Positions 16,887 to 25,432 of a DNA stretch of 64,000 bases are shown here, in pieces. Position 1 is the first letter of the stretch. Each line of letters starts with the position of its first letter. The DNA comes from Curtobacterium sp. 9128. Lineage in GTDB: Bacteria; Actinomycetota; Actinomycetes; Actinomycetales; Microbacteriaceae. A program made the position numbers and the translations under genes. The DNA is taken from NCBI RefSeq assembly GCF_007673775.1, contig NZ_VEAF01000003.1, positions 310,001 to 374,000 of the forward strand. Direction: 5' to 3'. A model generated the notes under the pieces. The model saw only the letters and a program-made list of their open reading frames with translations. It was not told where the DNA came from and made no database searches.

Positions 16887-18179
16887 TCAGATACGTCGGA
16901 CGCCGACCGCCGGCACCGTGCGGGAGAGGACCCACACGCCGACCGGGATCGTCACGGCACCGATCGCGGCGATGCCGAACGACAGGTGCAGCTGCATCAC
17001 GGCGAAGGCCGGGCCGATGGTGCACACGACCGCGAACGCCACCAGGGGCCACGCGGGTCGGTCGGCTCCGGGCACCAGGCGGGGGAGTGGCCGGTCGAAC
17101 CGGCTCAGGGCCCTGGCGACACCGAGTGCTGCGGCGAGGAGCACGACGAGGGCGATCGCCCGCGTCGCCCACCACGTCGCGGAGCCGGGCGCGGGGAACG
17201 GCACGCCGATGAACAGGGCGATCCCGTTCAGTGCGATGAACAGCGGCAGGTGCCAGAGGTAGATCGTCATGCCGTCGCGGCCGAGCAGGAACACGGTGCC
17301 CTGCGCTGCCCGGGTCTGCATGAGCCGAGTGAGCGGCCCGTGCACGACCTGCACGAGGCACGCCTGCGCGACCGCGAGGAACGCCAGCGGCAGCATCGGC
17401 GGGTTGAGGTCCTGCAGCATGTCCGGCGCCCAGAGCCCGACGGAGGTCATCGGCACCAGGGCGGCGTACACCGCGGCGGCGACGGCGACCAGCACGAGCC
17501 GGGAGCGCCGAGCGAACCAGCCGTCGGCCCAGAGGAACCCGAGCTGCTGCGCGAACAGCCACACCGGACCGAGGTTGAGGAGCCCGACGTCGGCCGCACC
17601 CGTGCCGAGGCGGACACCGTCGATCGCGGCTGCGAGCACGAGGAGCGCGGCGAGCGTCACCCACGGGGACCGCTCGTGCAGGCGCGCCATGAGCGGCACG
17701 AGGCACTGCGTGATGCCGTACGCGGCGAGGAACCACAGCGGCGACCCGATGCCGAACGCGACCTCGGCGAGGAGGTCCTGCGGCGTCCCGAGCAGCGTCG
17801 CGACGCCGAGCCCCACGGCGAGCACGAGGAACAGCGGCGCCGCCGGGCGGAACAGCCGGACGAGTCGGGTGGCGACCCAGTCGCGGGCTCCACCGCCCCG
17901 GGCGACGGTGCTCCGCCAGCCGACGGCGCTCGCGAACCCGCCGACGACGAAGAACAGCGGCATCACCTGCCCCGCCCAGGTCGCCGCGACGTACCAGTCG
18001 AGCTCCTGCAGCGGGCTCGTGATGCGGATGCCGGCGTCGTCGGCCGCGACACCGACCATCGTGATGTGCACGAAGACGACGAGGACGACGCATGCCGTCC
18101 GGATGAGGTCGACGACCAGGTCCCGCTTCGCGATGATCCCCCGGACGTCCACGCTGGTCGGTGCCTGCTGAGTGGACAT
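16887..18179 (-). CDS. Acyltransferase family membrane protein (acyltransferase-3)
   Basis: A 430-residue, roughly 10-helix acyltransferase-3 protein that would O-acylate a cell-envelope sugar or other surface molecule. The first helix carries RDLVVDLIRTACVVLVVFVHITM, with the conserved catalytic-type His in the first membrane segment, and later GRDGMTIYLWHLPLFIALNG. TAGCGT lies exactly 6 nt before the ATG (18179), which suggests a leaderless mRNA. The CtaG-like gene follows after 83 nt in the same direction. Confidence 0.87.
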   Translation of the reverse strand: MSTQQAPTSVDVRGIIAKRDLVVDLIRTACVVLVVFVHITMVGVAADDAGIRITSPLQELDWYVAATWAGQVMPLFFVVGGFASAVGWRSTVARGGGARDWVATRLVRLFRPAAPLFLVLAVGLGVATLLGTPQDLLAEVAFGIGSPLWFLAAYGITQCLVPLMARLHERSPWVTLAALLVLAAAIDGVRLGTGAADVGLLNLGPVWLFAQQLGFLWADGWFARRSRLVLVAVAAAVYAALVPMTSVGLWAPDMLQDLNPPMLPLAFLAVAQACLVQVVHGPLTRLMQTRAAQGTVFLLGRDGMTIYLWHLPLFIALNGIALFIGVPFPAPGSATWWATRAIALVVLLAAALGVARALSRFDRPLPRLVPGADRPAWPLVAFAVVCTIGPAFAVMQLHLSFGIAAIGAVTIPVGVWVLSRTVPAVGVRRI

Positions 18180-18347
18180 GCCGGGACGCTACCGGGCGAT
18201 CGACCGTTCCCAGGTCCGTTCCAGCGGATCGCGACCGAACCGTGACACATCGTATTCCGGTGCGGGAATGTGCCGACACGCGGCTCCTCAAGCCGGGAGG
18301 GCTGTATGGTTGGCATTGTCTTGACCGCTGCAAAAGAGAGGTGCGCC

Positions 18348-18941
18348 ATGGACGTCGACGCCGACCTGCTCCGCGGAGCCGGGCTGCGGGTCACGACGCC
18401 GCGCCTCGCGGTGTTGCGCGCCACGGCGACGATGCCGCACGCCACCGCCGACGACATCGTCACGGCCCTGACCGCGGAGCTCCCCACGACGAGTCACCAG
18501 GCGGTGTACGGCGTCCTCGCGGCCCTCACCGGTGTGGGGCTCGTCCGCCGCATCGAACCGGCGGGCAGCCCCGCGCGGTACGAACGGCGCACCGGCGACA
18601 ACCACCACCACATCGTGTGCACCATGTGCGGCGCCATCGAGGACGTGGACTGCGCCGTGGGGCACTCGCCCTGCCTGACGCCCTCGGACGCGCACGGGTT
18701 CGCCGTCACGACGGCCGAGGTCACCTACTGGGGGATCTGCGAGCCGTGCGCCGCAGCCGAGCGCGACGACGTCCCGCCGACCGCAGCGGAGCGCGATGAC
18801 GTCCCCCAGACGGCAGCGGAGCGCGACGCCGTCCCACCGGCGGCAGCCGAGTACGACGCCGTCCCATTGACGGCAGCCGAGCGCGACGCCGTCCCACGAA
18901 CCACCCGAGCAACCCTGACCGAACCAACCGTTCCACGCTAG
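18348..18941 (+). CDS. Fur family regulator with a C-terminal decapeptide repeat tail
   Basis: A Fur/PerR-class metalloregulator. The winged helix spans residues 1-80 ([27 protein letters not shown], then [22 protein letters not shown]) and the dimer domain has [10 protein letters not shown]. The structural zinc pairs are Cys91/Cys94 and Cys131/Cys134. After CEPC the protein should end, but it continues with five tandem ten-residue repeats of the form [10 protein letters not shown] (residues 136-185), an unusual acidic tail. ATG 18348 has GAGAGG 7 nt upstream; TATGGT at 18305-18310 may be the -10. Catalase follows 8 nt later, so this is probably its peroxide-responsive repressor. Confidence 0.92.
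   Translation: MDVDADLLRGAGLRVTTPRLAVLRATATMPHATADDIVTALTAELPTTSHQAVYGVLAALTGVGLVRRIEPAGSPARYERRTGDNHHHIVCTMCGAIEDVDCAVGHSPCLTPSDAHGFAVTTAEVTYWGICEPCAAAERDDVPPTAAERDDVPQTAAERDAVPPAAAEYDAVPLTAAERDAVPRTTRATLTEPTVPR
18753..18902 (+). repeat. 30-bp in-frame tandem repeat, five units, in the fur gene
   Basis: Five 30-nt units encode the C-terminal decapeptides of the Fur protein. Unit length is a multiple of three, so copy-number change would keep the frame. Units differ at several positions, for example Arg to Tyr in unit four. Confidence 0.9.
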
Positions 18942-18949
18942 GAGGAACC

Positions 18950-20464
18950 GTGTCCGAACAGAACACCGAGCACACGCCCACCACCACGACCAACAGCGGG
19001 GCCCCCGTCTCGAGCGACCAGCACTCCATGGGTGTCGGCGCCGACGGGCCCCTCGCGCTCCACGACCACTACCTGGTCGAGAAGCTCGCCCAGTTCAACC
19101 GGGAGCGCGTGCCGGAGCGCGTCGTCCACGCCAAGGGCGGCGGTGCCTTCGGTACCTTCACCGTCACGAACGACGTGAGCAAGTACACCCGCGCCGCGTT
19201 CCTGCAGCCGGGCAAGCAGACCGAGATGCTCGCACGCTTCTCGACGGTCGCCGGCGAGCAGGGCTCCCCGGACACCTGGCGCGACCCCCGTGGCTTCGCG
19301 CTGAAGTTCTACACCGAAGAGGGCAACTACGACCTCGTCGGCAACAACACCCCGGTGTTCTTCATCCGCGACGGCATCAAGTTCCCGGACTTCATCCGCT
19401 CGCAGAAGCGCCTGCCCCACACGAACCTCCGCAACCACGACATGCAGTGGGACTTCTGGACGCTGTCGCCCGAGTCGGCGCACCAGGTGACCTGGCTCAT
19501 GGGCGACCGCGGTCTGCCCGCGAGCTGGCGCATGATGAACGGCTACGGCTCGCACACGTTCCAGTGGATCAACGCCGAGGGCGAGCGTTCCTGGATCAAG
19601 TACCACTTCATCTCGGAGCAGGGCCACAAGACCCTGACGCAGGAGGACTCCGAGCGCATCGCCGGTGAGGACGCGGACTTCCACACCCGCGACCTGTACG
19701 AGGCGATCGAGCGTGGCGACAACCCGCGGTGGACCCTCAAGGTGCAGATCATGCCCTACGAGGACGCCGCGACGTACCGCTTCAACCCGTTCGACGTGAC
19801 GAAGGTGTGGCCGCACGGCGACTACCCGCTCATCGAGGTCGGCACGATGGAGCTCAACCGCAACCCGGAGAACTACTTCGCGCAGATCGAGCAGGCCTCG
19901 TTCGCCCCGTCGAACTTCGTACCCGGCATCGCGGCGAGCCCGGACAAGATGCTCCTCGCGCGCATCTTCAGCTACGCCGACGCCCAGCGCTACCGCGTCG
20001 GCACGAACTACGCGCAGCTGCCGGTGAACGCCCCGAAGAACGAGGTGCACTCGTACTCGAAGGACGGCGCCATGCGCTTCGACTTCCAGAAGGCCGAGGT
20101 GCCGGTCTACGCGCCGAACACCCAGGGCGGCGCGCACGCCGACCCGAACGCCACGGACGAGACCCCCGGGTGGGAGTCCGACGGCACGCTGCAGCGTGCG
20201 GCCGCGACGCTCCACCCCGAGGACGACGACTTCGGGCAGGCCGGCACGATGGTCCGCGAGGTCCTCGACGACGCAGCCCGCGAGCGTCTGGTCGGCAACA
20301 TCGCCGGACACGTCGCGAAGGTGACGCGCGACGACCTCCGCGAGCGCGTGTTCGCGTACTGGACCAACGTGGACGCCGAGCTCGGCGCACGCGTGCGCGC
20401 GGCGGTCCAGCCGAGCGCGCCCGGTTCGAACGAGGACCCGGAGAAGGTCGCCGTCGAGGCGTAG
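18950..20464 (+). CDS. katA: Monofunctional heme catalase
   Basis: A 504-residue small-subunit catalase that dismutates hydrogen peroxide. The catalytic His60 lies in [13 protein letters not shown], the distal Asn in [11 protein letters not shown] (132/133), and the proximal heme Tyr342 with Arg338 in [19 protein letters not shown]-type site residues such as [14 protein letters not shown] are typical of clade 3. The GTG start has AGGAGGAACC before it, and the 8-nt gap to fur gives a fur-katA operon, the usual actinobacterial peroxide-response unit. A perfect 22-bp stem follows the stop. Confidence 0.96.
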   Translation: MSEQNTEHTPTTTTNSGAPVSSDQHSMGVGADGPLALHDHYLVEKLAQFNRERVPERVVHAKGGGAFGTFTVTNDVSKYTRAAFLQPGKQTEMLARFSTVAGEQGSPDTWRDPRGFALKFYTEEGNYDLVGNNTPVFFIRDGIKFPDFIRSQKRLPHTNLRNHDMQWDFWTLSPESAHQVTWLMGDRGLPASWRMMNGYGSHTFQWINAEGERSWIKYHFISEQGHKTLTQEDSERIAGEDADFHTRDLYEAIERGDNPRWTLKVQIMPYEDAATYRFNPFDVTKVWPHGDYPLIEVGTMELNRNPENYFAQIEQASFAPSNFVPGIAASPDKMLLARIFSYADAQRYRVGTNYAQLPVNAPKNEVHSYSKDGAMRFDFQKAEVPVYAPNTQGGAHADPNATDETPGWESDGTLQRAAATLHPEDDDFGQAGTMVREVLDDAARERLVGNIAGHVAKVTRDDLRERVFAYWTNVDAELGARVRAAVQPSAPGSNEDPEKVAVEA

Positions 20465-20478
20465 TCGGCACCATCCCA

Positions 20479-20523
20479 GACGGGAGGCACGGTGCGGGTC
20501 GGACCCGCACCGTGCCTCCCGTC
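20479..20523. terminator. 45-bp perfect inverted repeat after katA
   Basis: Arms 20479-20500 and 20502-20523 are exact reverse complements of 22 bp with a single central base at 20501. The arm begins GACGGGAGGCACGGTGCGGG, combining the GGAGGC terminator start with the GCACGGTGCGG motif seen at 6.1 and 58.5 kb. It lies 14 nt after the catalase stop. Confidence 0.85.
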
Positions 20524-20552
20524 CGTGGTTGCGGCGCGCAGCTGCGCACCGT

Positions 20553-20592
20553 GACGACGAGTGCACACGCGGGCGCGTGCGCACTCGTCGTC
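20553..20592. repeat. 40-nt hairpin, copy 1 (GACGACGAGTGC arms)
   Basis: Arms GACGACGAGTGC (20553-20564) and GCACTCGTCGTC (20581-20592) are perfect, around a 16-nt GC-rich loop. A relative of identical length and layout lies at 27633-27672. Preceded by the 12-bp palindrome GCGCAGCTGCGC at 20536-20547. Confidence 0.75.
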
Positions 20593-20620
20593 CTGCTGCG
20601 CAGGACCGGCCGCGCTCGCG

Positions 20621-21187
20621 CTAGACCTGCTGGCCGTTCAGCCAGATGTCGCCGGTCGGCCAGTCCTCGAGCTGTGCCGCCACGGGGAACACCATCCAGC
20701 CGCCCTGCTCGGTGTTGCTGAGGCCGGCGCCCTCGGCCGTGAAGGCAGAGAACGTGCCGACCGCATCCGGGAGCTCGTGCCAGCCGAGCTTCGCGTAGAA
20801 CGGGATGCGGTTCTCGCCGGCGCCGAGGAAGCCGTACGGCACGCGGAGCCCCTCGAGGACGGCGTGCGCGCGGGTCATGAGCTCGCGGCCGATGCCCGTT
20901 CCCTGGAGTCGGGGTGCGACGGCCACGATGCCGGTGTCGCCGATGAGGACGTCCTCGCCGCCGACGCTGATGTACATGCGGCGGATGCCGACGTGCGCGA
21001 GGACGACCCCGTCCGCATCCCGTGCGAGCACCCGCCGTTCCGGTTGCATGCCGGACCAGCTCCGGCCGCCCACGTACCAGTGCGACCAGTCGGGGAACGC
21101 CTGCCCCAGCATCGCCGCGATTGCCTCGTGGTCGGGGAGCGTCAGCGTGCTCTCCTCGACCACCTCCCACCGGATGTCATCGCTCAC
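20621..21187 (-). CDS. GNAT family N-acetyltransferase
   Basis: A 188-residue GNAT protein. The acetyl-CoA loop is VAVAPRLQGTGIGRELM (motif A, Q-G-T-G-I-G), followed by GFLGAGENRIPFYAKLGW (motif B). The ending VVFPV-like strand and WPTGDIWLNG recall the AAC(2')/NodA-like subgroup, but identity is too low by eye to name a substrate. GTG start, AGGA upstream. It lies alone between catalase and the VOC gene. Confidence 0.8.
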   Translation of the reverse strand: MSDDIRWEVVEESTLTLPDHEAIAAMLGQAFPDWSHWYVGGRSWSGMQPERRVLARDADGVVLAHVGIRRMYISVGGEDVLIGDTGIVAVAPRLQGTGIGRELMTRAHAVLEGLRVPYGFLGAGENRIPFYAKLGWHELPDAVGTFSAFTAEGAGLSNTEQGGWMVFPVAAQLEDWPTGDIWLNGQQV

Positions 21188-21295
21188 ATGCCCATCCTGC
21201 CCGGTGCGGCCCGCGGCGGCCCGGAGCGGCGACCCGACTCCACGCCCGCCGCGCGAGAACTCGACGGTCCAGCGCCGCAGACGCCCACCGCGCGC

Positions 21296-22165
21296 TCAGC
21301 CGCGGCCGGGCGCCGTGACCTCGATGCGGTTCGCCCACGGGTCCTCGAACGCCACGGTCCGTCCGTCGTCGGCGGTCTGCACGCCGGTGTCGTGCATCCG
21401 GGACACGAGCGCGCCGAGGTCGTCCGCCCCCGGGACCTCGATCCGCACGAGCCCGAGGCCGAGTGCGAGCTGCCGACGACCGGCGCCGCGGGAGTTCCAC
21501 GTGTTCATCGCCATGTGGTGGTGGTACCCGCCGGCGCTGACGAACAGCGCCCCTCCCCAGCCGGCGGTGGTCGCGAAGCCGAGCCGGTCGACGTAGAACT
21601 TCTTCGCGGTGTCGACGTCGCCGACCGACAGGTGCACATGGCCGACACGACCGGGGCGCGCCGCCGCGTCCGAGAGCGCCGCCGAGGTCAGGTGTTCCTG
21701 CAGGAACGCGTTCGCGTCGACGTACTTCGTGTCCATGTCGATCGCACCGTGCGTCCACGACCACTCCGTGCGGGCCCGGTCCCAGTAGAGCTCGACGCCG
21801 TTGCCCTCGGGATCGGTGCAGTAGAAGGCGATGCTCACGAGGTGGTCGGCGCTGCCCGTGAACGACTGCGGGTACCGCGTCGCGACGGAGTACAGCGCCG
21901 CCGCGAGGTCGGCTCGGGAGTCGAACAGGATCGCGGTGTGGAACAGCCCGGCCTCGTGCGGCGCGGCGTGCTGCATCGCGGGCGCGTGCTCGAGCACCAC
22001 GATCGGCGTCGTCCCGCGTCCGAGCACCGCGACGCCGGCGTCGTTCGAGAACAGCGACAGCCCGATGCCGTCCCGGTAGTAGCCGATCATCCGGTCGAGG
22101 TCGCCGACCCGCAGGGTGACGGCACCCATCCCGGTGTCCGCGGCGAGGAGGTCCTGCGTGTGCAT
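21296..22165 (-). CDS. VOC family protein, catechol-2,3-dioxygenase-like (CatE type)
   Basis: A 289-residue protein with two vicinal-oxygen-chelate modules: residues about 10-130 (AVTLRVGDLDRMIGYYRDGIGLSL ... YCTDPEGNGVELYWDR) and 160-285 (VGHVHLSVGDVDTAKKFYVDRLGF ... AFEDPWANRIEVTAP). Metal-binding-type His/Glu residues are present in both halves. This two-domain CatE layout is found in ring-cleaving dioxygenases and related lyases. ATG 22165 has GGAGG 8 nt upstream. That Shine-Dalgarno lies inside a 46-bp palindrome. The SDR gene is just upstream in the same direction. Confidence 0.88.
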   Translation of the reverse strand: MHTQDLLAADTGMGAVTLRVGDLDRMIGYYRDGIGLSLFSNDAGVAVLGRGTTPIVVLEHAPAMQHAAPHEAGLFHTAILFDSRADLAAALYSVATRYPQSFTGSADHLVSIAFYCTDPEGNGVELYWDRARTEWSWTHGAIDMDTKYVDANAFLQEHLTSAALSDAAARPGRVGHVHLSVGDVDTAKKFYVDRLGFATTAGWGGALFVSAGGYHHHMAMNTWNSRGAGRRQLALGLGLVRIEVPGADDLGALVSRMHDTGVQTADDGRTVAFEDPWANRIEVTAPGRG

Positions 22166-22171
22166 GTGACC

Positions 22172-22217
22172 ATCCTCCGCCCATTTGGTTGACGCGTCAA
22201 CCAAATGGGCGGAGGAT
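22172..22217. promoter_or_regulatory. 46-bp perfect palindrome covering the VOC ribosome-binding site
   Basis: Positions 22172-22194 and 22195-22217 are exact reverse complements, 23 bp each, centred on TTGACG/CGTCAA. The inner TTGGTTGACGCGTCAACCAA resembles a MarR- or TetR-type operator. The outer ends carry GGAGGAT on both strands, so the VOC Shine-Dalgarno is inside the structure, and the SDR stop codon overlaps the right end. It could be an operator, a translation-blocking hairpin or both. Confidence 0.75.
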
Positions 22218-22993
22218 CACCGTGCGCTGAACCCGCCGTCCGACTTCAGGAGCTGCCCGTTCACCCACCCGCCATCAGCGCCGAGCAGGAACCCGACGAG
22301 CGCCGCGGTGTCCGACGGCAGCGACGGCCGCCCCAGCGGCGTCTGCTCGGCCGCGGCACGGCGGATCTCGTCCGTCATCCACCCGGTGTCGTTCGGCCCC
22401 GGGCTCACGAGGTTCGCGCTCACCCGGACGTCGCCGAGCTCCTGCGCGGCGCCGATCACGAGCCGGTCGAGCGCACCCTTGCTCGTGCCGTAGGGCAGGT
22501 TGAAGCCGACGTGGTCGCTCGTCAGGGCGACCACCCGACGACGGTCGAGCGGCGCGTCGACGCCGGCCCGCAGCCGAGCCGCGTACGCCTGCACGAGCAG
22601 GAACGGCGCGCGGACGTTCACCGCCATGTGTCGGTCGAAGGACTCGAGCGTCGTCGAGGCGAAGTCCGACGCCACCGACTCGCAGTGCGACAGCACGACG
22701 GCGGTCACGGGTGCGCCCGCCTCCGCCTCGGCACGGCCGACCAGCGCGGCCGCCTGGTCCGGATCGGCCAGGTCGACCGGGAGGCGCGTCACGGCCGCAC
22801 CCGCGTGCTCGCACTCGGCGACGACGGCGTCGATGCCTTCCGGGTCGGCGGCACCGTGCACGCGGGCGTCGTACGGGCCCCACCACGAGACGGCGAGGTC
22901 CCAGCCGTCGCGCGCCAACCGCGCCGCGACCGCGGCGCCGATCCCGGCGCGGCGACCGACACCGGTCACCAGGGCGAGGGGTCTGTGGGTCAT
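22217..22993 (-). CDS. SDR family oxidoreductase
   Basis: A 258-residue classical short-chain dehydrogenase/reductase. The cofactor motif TGVGRRAGIG is near residue 9. Catalytic residues are Ser in LTSDHVGFNL and YxxxK in YGTSKGALDRL. The family NAG motif is replaced by LSHCES, which is unusual. The start ATG 22993 follows GGGAGG by 8 nt; a longer frame to 23047 has no ribosome site. The VOC gene follows after the palindrome, suggesting an aromatic or carbonyl-detoxifying pair. Confidence 0.87.
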   Translation of the reverse strand: MTHRPLALVTGVGRRAGIGAAVAARLARDGWDLAVSWWGPYDARVHGAADPEGIDAVVAECEHAGAAVTRLPVDLADPDQAAALVGRAEAEAGAPVTAVVLSHCESVASDFASTTLESFDRHMAVNVRAPFLLVQAYAARLRAGVDAPLDRRRVVALTSDHVGFNLPYGTSKGALDRLVIGAAQELGDVRVSANLVSPGPNDTGWMTDEIRRAAAEQTPLGRPSLPSDTAALVGFLLGADGGWVNGQLLKSDGGFSAR

Positions 22994-23100
22994 GGGTCGA
23001 GCCTCCCGTCTGGGCGCAGCGGTGCGCCGACGCCGCCAGGGTGGCATCGCACCCGGGGTCCTGTCGGGACGGCGCGCCCGGCGAGGGCCAGGATGGGGTC

Positions 23101-23655
23101 GTGCCCCGCTCCCGACCCGCGCCCGTGCGCGACCGCCGCCGTCGACCGGGGCCGGGCGACGTCCCCGTCGAGGCCGTGCGCGACCGGATGTCGTCGTACG
23201 TCTACGGCAACATCACCGTCCTCGCCGCCGCGATCGCCGTCGACCCCGAGGCGATCCACCACGGTTCGGCGATCTGGGCCGTGCTCGCGACCGCCGTGCT
23301 CACGTACCTGGCGCACGTGCTGTCGCACCTCGTGGCCCACGGCATCGGCGCGGAGGAGACCGACGACGCGGCCCGACGCGAATCCGTGGCGTCGATCGTG
23401 CGGAACGCGAACCCCATCGCCACGTCCGGGCTGATCCCCGCGGTCCTCTACGCCGTGGCGTGGGCCGGGTGGGTTCCGGCCCCGTGGGCGCAGACCGCGG
23501 CGCTCGTCATCCTCGTCGTGCGCATCGGCATGGTCGGGGTGTTCATGCAGCGCCTGAGCGGGCAGCGACCGACGTTCCTCGCGCTCTGGGGCGGCATCGT
23601 GCTCGCCGCGATCGCGTTCGTGATCGGCCTCGCGAAGGTGGTGCTGACGCATTGA
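23101..23655 (+). CDS. Hypothetical membrane protein, about four helices
   Basis: I do not recognise this family. The 184-residue product starts with an Arg/Pro-rich segment, then VRDRMSSYVYGNITVLAAAIAV. About four hydrophobic stretches follow, including IWAVLATAVLTYLAHVLSHLVAHGIG, LIPAVLYAVAWAGWV, ALVILVVRIGMVGVFM and LALWGGIVLAAIAFVIGLA. A His-rich helix (AHVLSHLVAHG) might bind metal. GTG 23101 is chosen from AGGA upstream; ATG 23188 is an alternative. Confidence 0.6.
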   Translation: MPRSRPAPVRDRRRRPGPGDVPVEAVRDRMSSYVYGNITVLAAAIAVDPEAIHHGSAIWAVLATAVLTYLAHVLSHLVAHGIGAEETDDAARRESVASIVRNANPIATSGLIPAVLYAVAWAGWVPAPWAQTAALVILVVRIGMVGVFMQRLSGQRPTFLALWGGIVLAAIAFVIGLAKVVLTH

Positions 23656-23662
23656 GCACGAC

Positions 23663-23684
23663 GTCGGCCGCGATCGTGGCCGAC
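23663..23684. terminator. Short inverted repeat between convergent genes
   Basis: GTCGGCC (23663-23669) pairs with GGCCGAC (23678-23684) around an 8-nt loop in the 73-bp junction between the membrane protein and the lipoprotein gene. Confidence 0.5.
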
Positions 23685-23728
23685 TGGAGTCGGTCGTGTC
23701 GTTCCGCTGGTCGTTCCCGGCGGCCCGG

Positions 23729-24049
23729 TCAGCAGCCGGTCGAACGCAGGGTGACGTCGGTGACCTGACCGCTCTCGATCGTCGCGGTCTGCTCACAGAG
23801 CCCGTCCGCCCGGACCGTGACCTTCCCGACGGCGACGCCGGCGAAGTCGACCGTGCCGCCGGCGAAGACCCGCTGGTGCGCGGCGAGCCGCCCGTTCGGC
23901 ACGGACACCCGGACCTCGTACGCGTGGTTCGCCTCGTTCGACGAGACCGTCACCGAGATGCGACCGGTGGAGTCCTGCGCGCCACACCCGGTGAGCGTCA
24001 GGGCCGCCGCGAGACCGAGGACGAGGACGGGGACAGCACGGCGGAACAC
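23729..24049 (-). CDS. Small lipoprotein of unknown function
   Basis: A 106-residue secreted protein: signal peptide of about 21 residues with lipobox LTGC (Cys22), then a beta-rich domain (RISVTVSSNEANHAYEVRVSVPNGRL) ending in Cys. Two further cysteines may form a disulfide. TAGGCT lies exactly 6 nt before the GTG start and no ribosome site is present, so a leaderless mRNA is likely. Divergent from the phosphatase gene. No family recognised. Confidence 0.75.
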   Translation of the reverse strand: MFRRAVPVLVLGLAAALTLTGCGAQDSTGRISVTVSSNEANHAYEVRVSVPNGRLAAHQRVFAGGTVDFAGVAVGKVTVRADGLCEQTATIESGQVTDVTLRSTGC

Positions 24050-24153
24050 GGGGCAAGCCTACGCGGCGCCGTCGTCCACAGAGCGCACTCGATCGGGCGA
24101 TGTCCTCCGCACGGGGGACAGGCAGTCTCCGGAGGGCGCGTTAGCGTGGAGGC

Positions 24154-25356
24154 ATGACAGGCGAGACCGCGACGGCCCCGAACCCGAGTGCCGCGACCGA
24201 CGCCGTCCGACGCGCCGCACTGCTCGCCGCACTCGACGTCGTGAACAGCGGACCGGAGGAACGGTTCGAGCGGATCACCCGCATCGCCCGGGAGGCGTTC
24301 GGCGTCTCCGGCTCGTTCCTCAACCTCGCCGGGGAGACCCACCTGCTGCTGAAGTCGCAGCAGTCCGGGCAACGCTTCGACCCGCTCATCCCGCTCGCCG
24401 ACACCTTCTGCGGACGGACACTCGCCGAGGACGGCCCCGTGCTCGTCACGGACGCGCTGGCGGACCCACAGTTCGCCGACCTCCCCATGGTCACCGGCGA
24501 CCCGAACGTCCGGTTCTACGCCGGCGTCCCGCTCCGGGCCGGAGCCGACCAGCTGAAGGTCGGCACGCTCTGCCTCATCGACCCGGCACCCCGCACGCTC
24601 GACGACGCCGACGTCGCCCTGCTCGAGGAGCTCGGGACCTGGGCCGAGCGCGAACTCGCCGTCGGGGCCGACGAGGACCGGATGCGCGCGGTGCTCGCCG
24701 GCCTGACCCCGCGTGACGTCACCGTGCCCGGGTACGCCATAACCGGCATGTCCGTGCCGCACGGCCTCGTCTCGGGCGACTTCCACGAGTGGCACCTCGC
24801 CGACGGCGCGCTGTACCTCACCGTCGCGGACGTGATGGGCAAGGGCATGTCCGCCGGGCTCCTCGCCGCCGGCATCCGCGGAGCCGTGCTCGCCCGCGGG
24901 GCCGCCGACCCCGTGTCGGCGCTCGCCGCCGTGGAGGACCAGGTCGCGCCGGAGCTCAGCCGCGCGGAGTCGTTCTCGACGCTGTTCCACGCGCGGCTCG
25001 ACCCCGCGTCGGGGCGGCTCGACACGGTCGACGCCGGACACGGTCTCGTGCTGCAGCTGCACGCCGACGGCACCGAGACGATCCACCGCTCGACGGACCT
25101 GCCGCTCGGCTTGCACCCCGTCGGGATGGCACGCGCCGGAGAGTCGCTCGTCCTCGAGCCGGGCGACACGCTCATCGTGGTCAGTGACGGGGCGCTCGAG
25201 CTGTTCGACTCCACGCTGGCGTCGCTCTCGCGGCTCGGCGGCGTGTACCGGTCGGCCGGGTCGGCGGCGGCGTTCCTCGAGCGGGTGCGCGAGCGGGCGG
25301 CGACGCACGACCCTGGCGACGACCTGACCGTGGTCGTCCTGTCCCGCGACGCCTGA
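24154..25356 (+). CDS. GAF domain-containing SpoIIE-type protein phosphatase
   Basis: A 400-residue serine phosphatase of the RsbU class. The GAF sensor (about 20-175) has PLADTFCGRTL, RFYAGVPLR and GTLCLID. The PPM/SpoIIE domain (about 190-400) has metal-binding SGDFHEW, ADVMGKGMSAGLLAA, VDAGHGL, SDGALEL and DDLTVVVL. It probably dephosphorylates an anti-sigma-factor antagonist in a stress cascade; no partner gene is adjacent. TAGCGT lies 6 nt before the ATG, but GGAGGC is also present, so leaderless initiation is less certain here. Confidence 0.92.
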   Translation: MTGETATAPNPSAATDAVRRAALLAALDVVNSGPEERFERITRIAREAFGVSGSFLNLAGETHLLLKSQQSGQRFDPLIPLADTFCGRTLAEDGPVLVTDALADPQFADLPMVTGDPNVRFYAGVPLRAGADQLKVGTLCLIDPAPRTLDDADVALLEELGTWAERELAVGADEDRMRAVLAGLTPRDVTVPGYAITGMSVPHGLVSGDFHEWHLADGALYLTVADVMGKGMSAGLLAAGIRGAVLARGAADPVSALAAVEDQVAPELSRAESFSTLFHARLDPASGRLDTVDAGHGLVLQLHADGTETIHRSTDLPLGLHPVGMARAGESLVLEPGDTLIVVSDGALELFDSTLASLSRLGGVYRSAGSAAAFLERVRERAATHDPGDDLTVVVLSRDA

Positions 25357-25432
25357 GCTGCGCGCCGTCCCGCGCGCGCTGTCGGTGCTGCAGGGGCGTC
25401 CGTCGGGCGTCGTCGGGCGCTTTCGGCGTCCG

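Noticed and set aside
20621-21187. Calling the GNAT gene an aminoglycoside 2'-acetyltransferase
   Set aside because: Only the general GNAT motifs and a loose C-terminal resemblance are visible; that is not enough to claim resistance.
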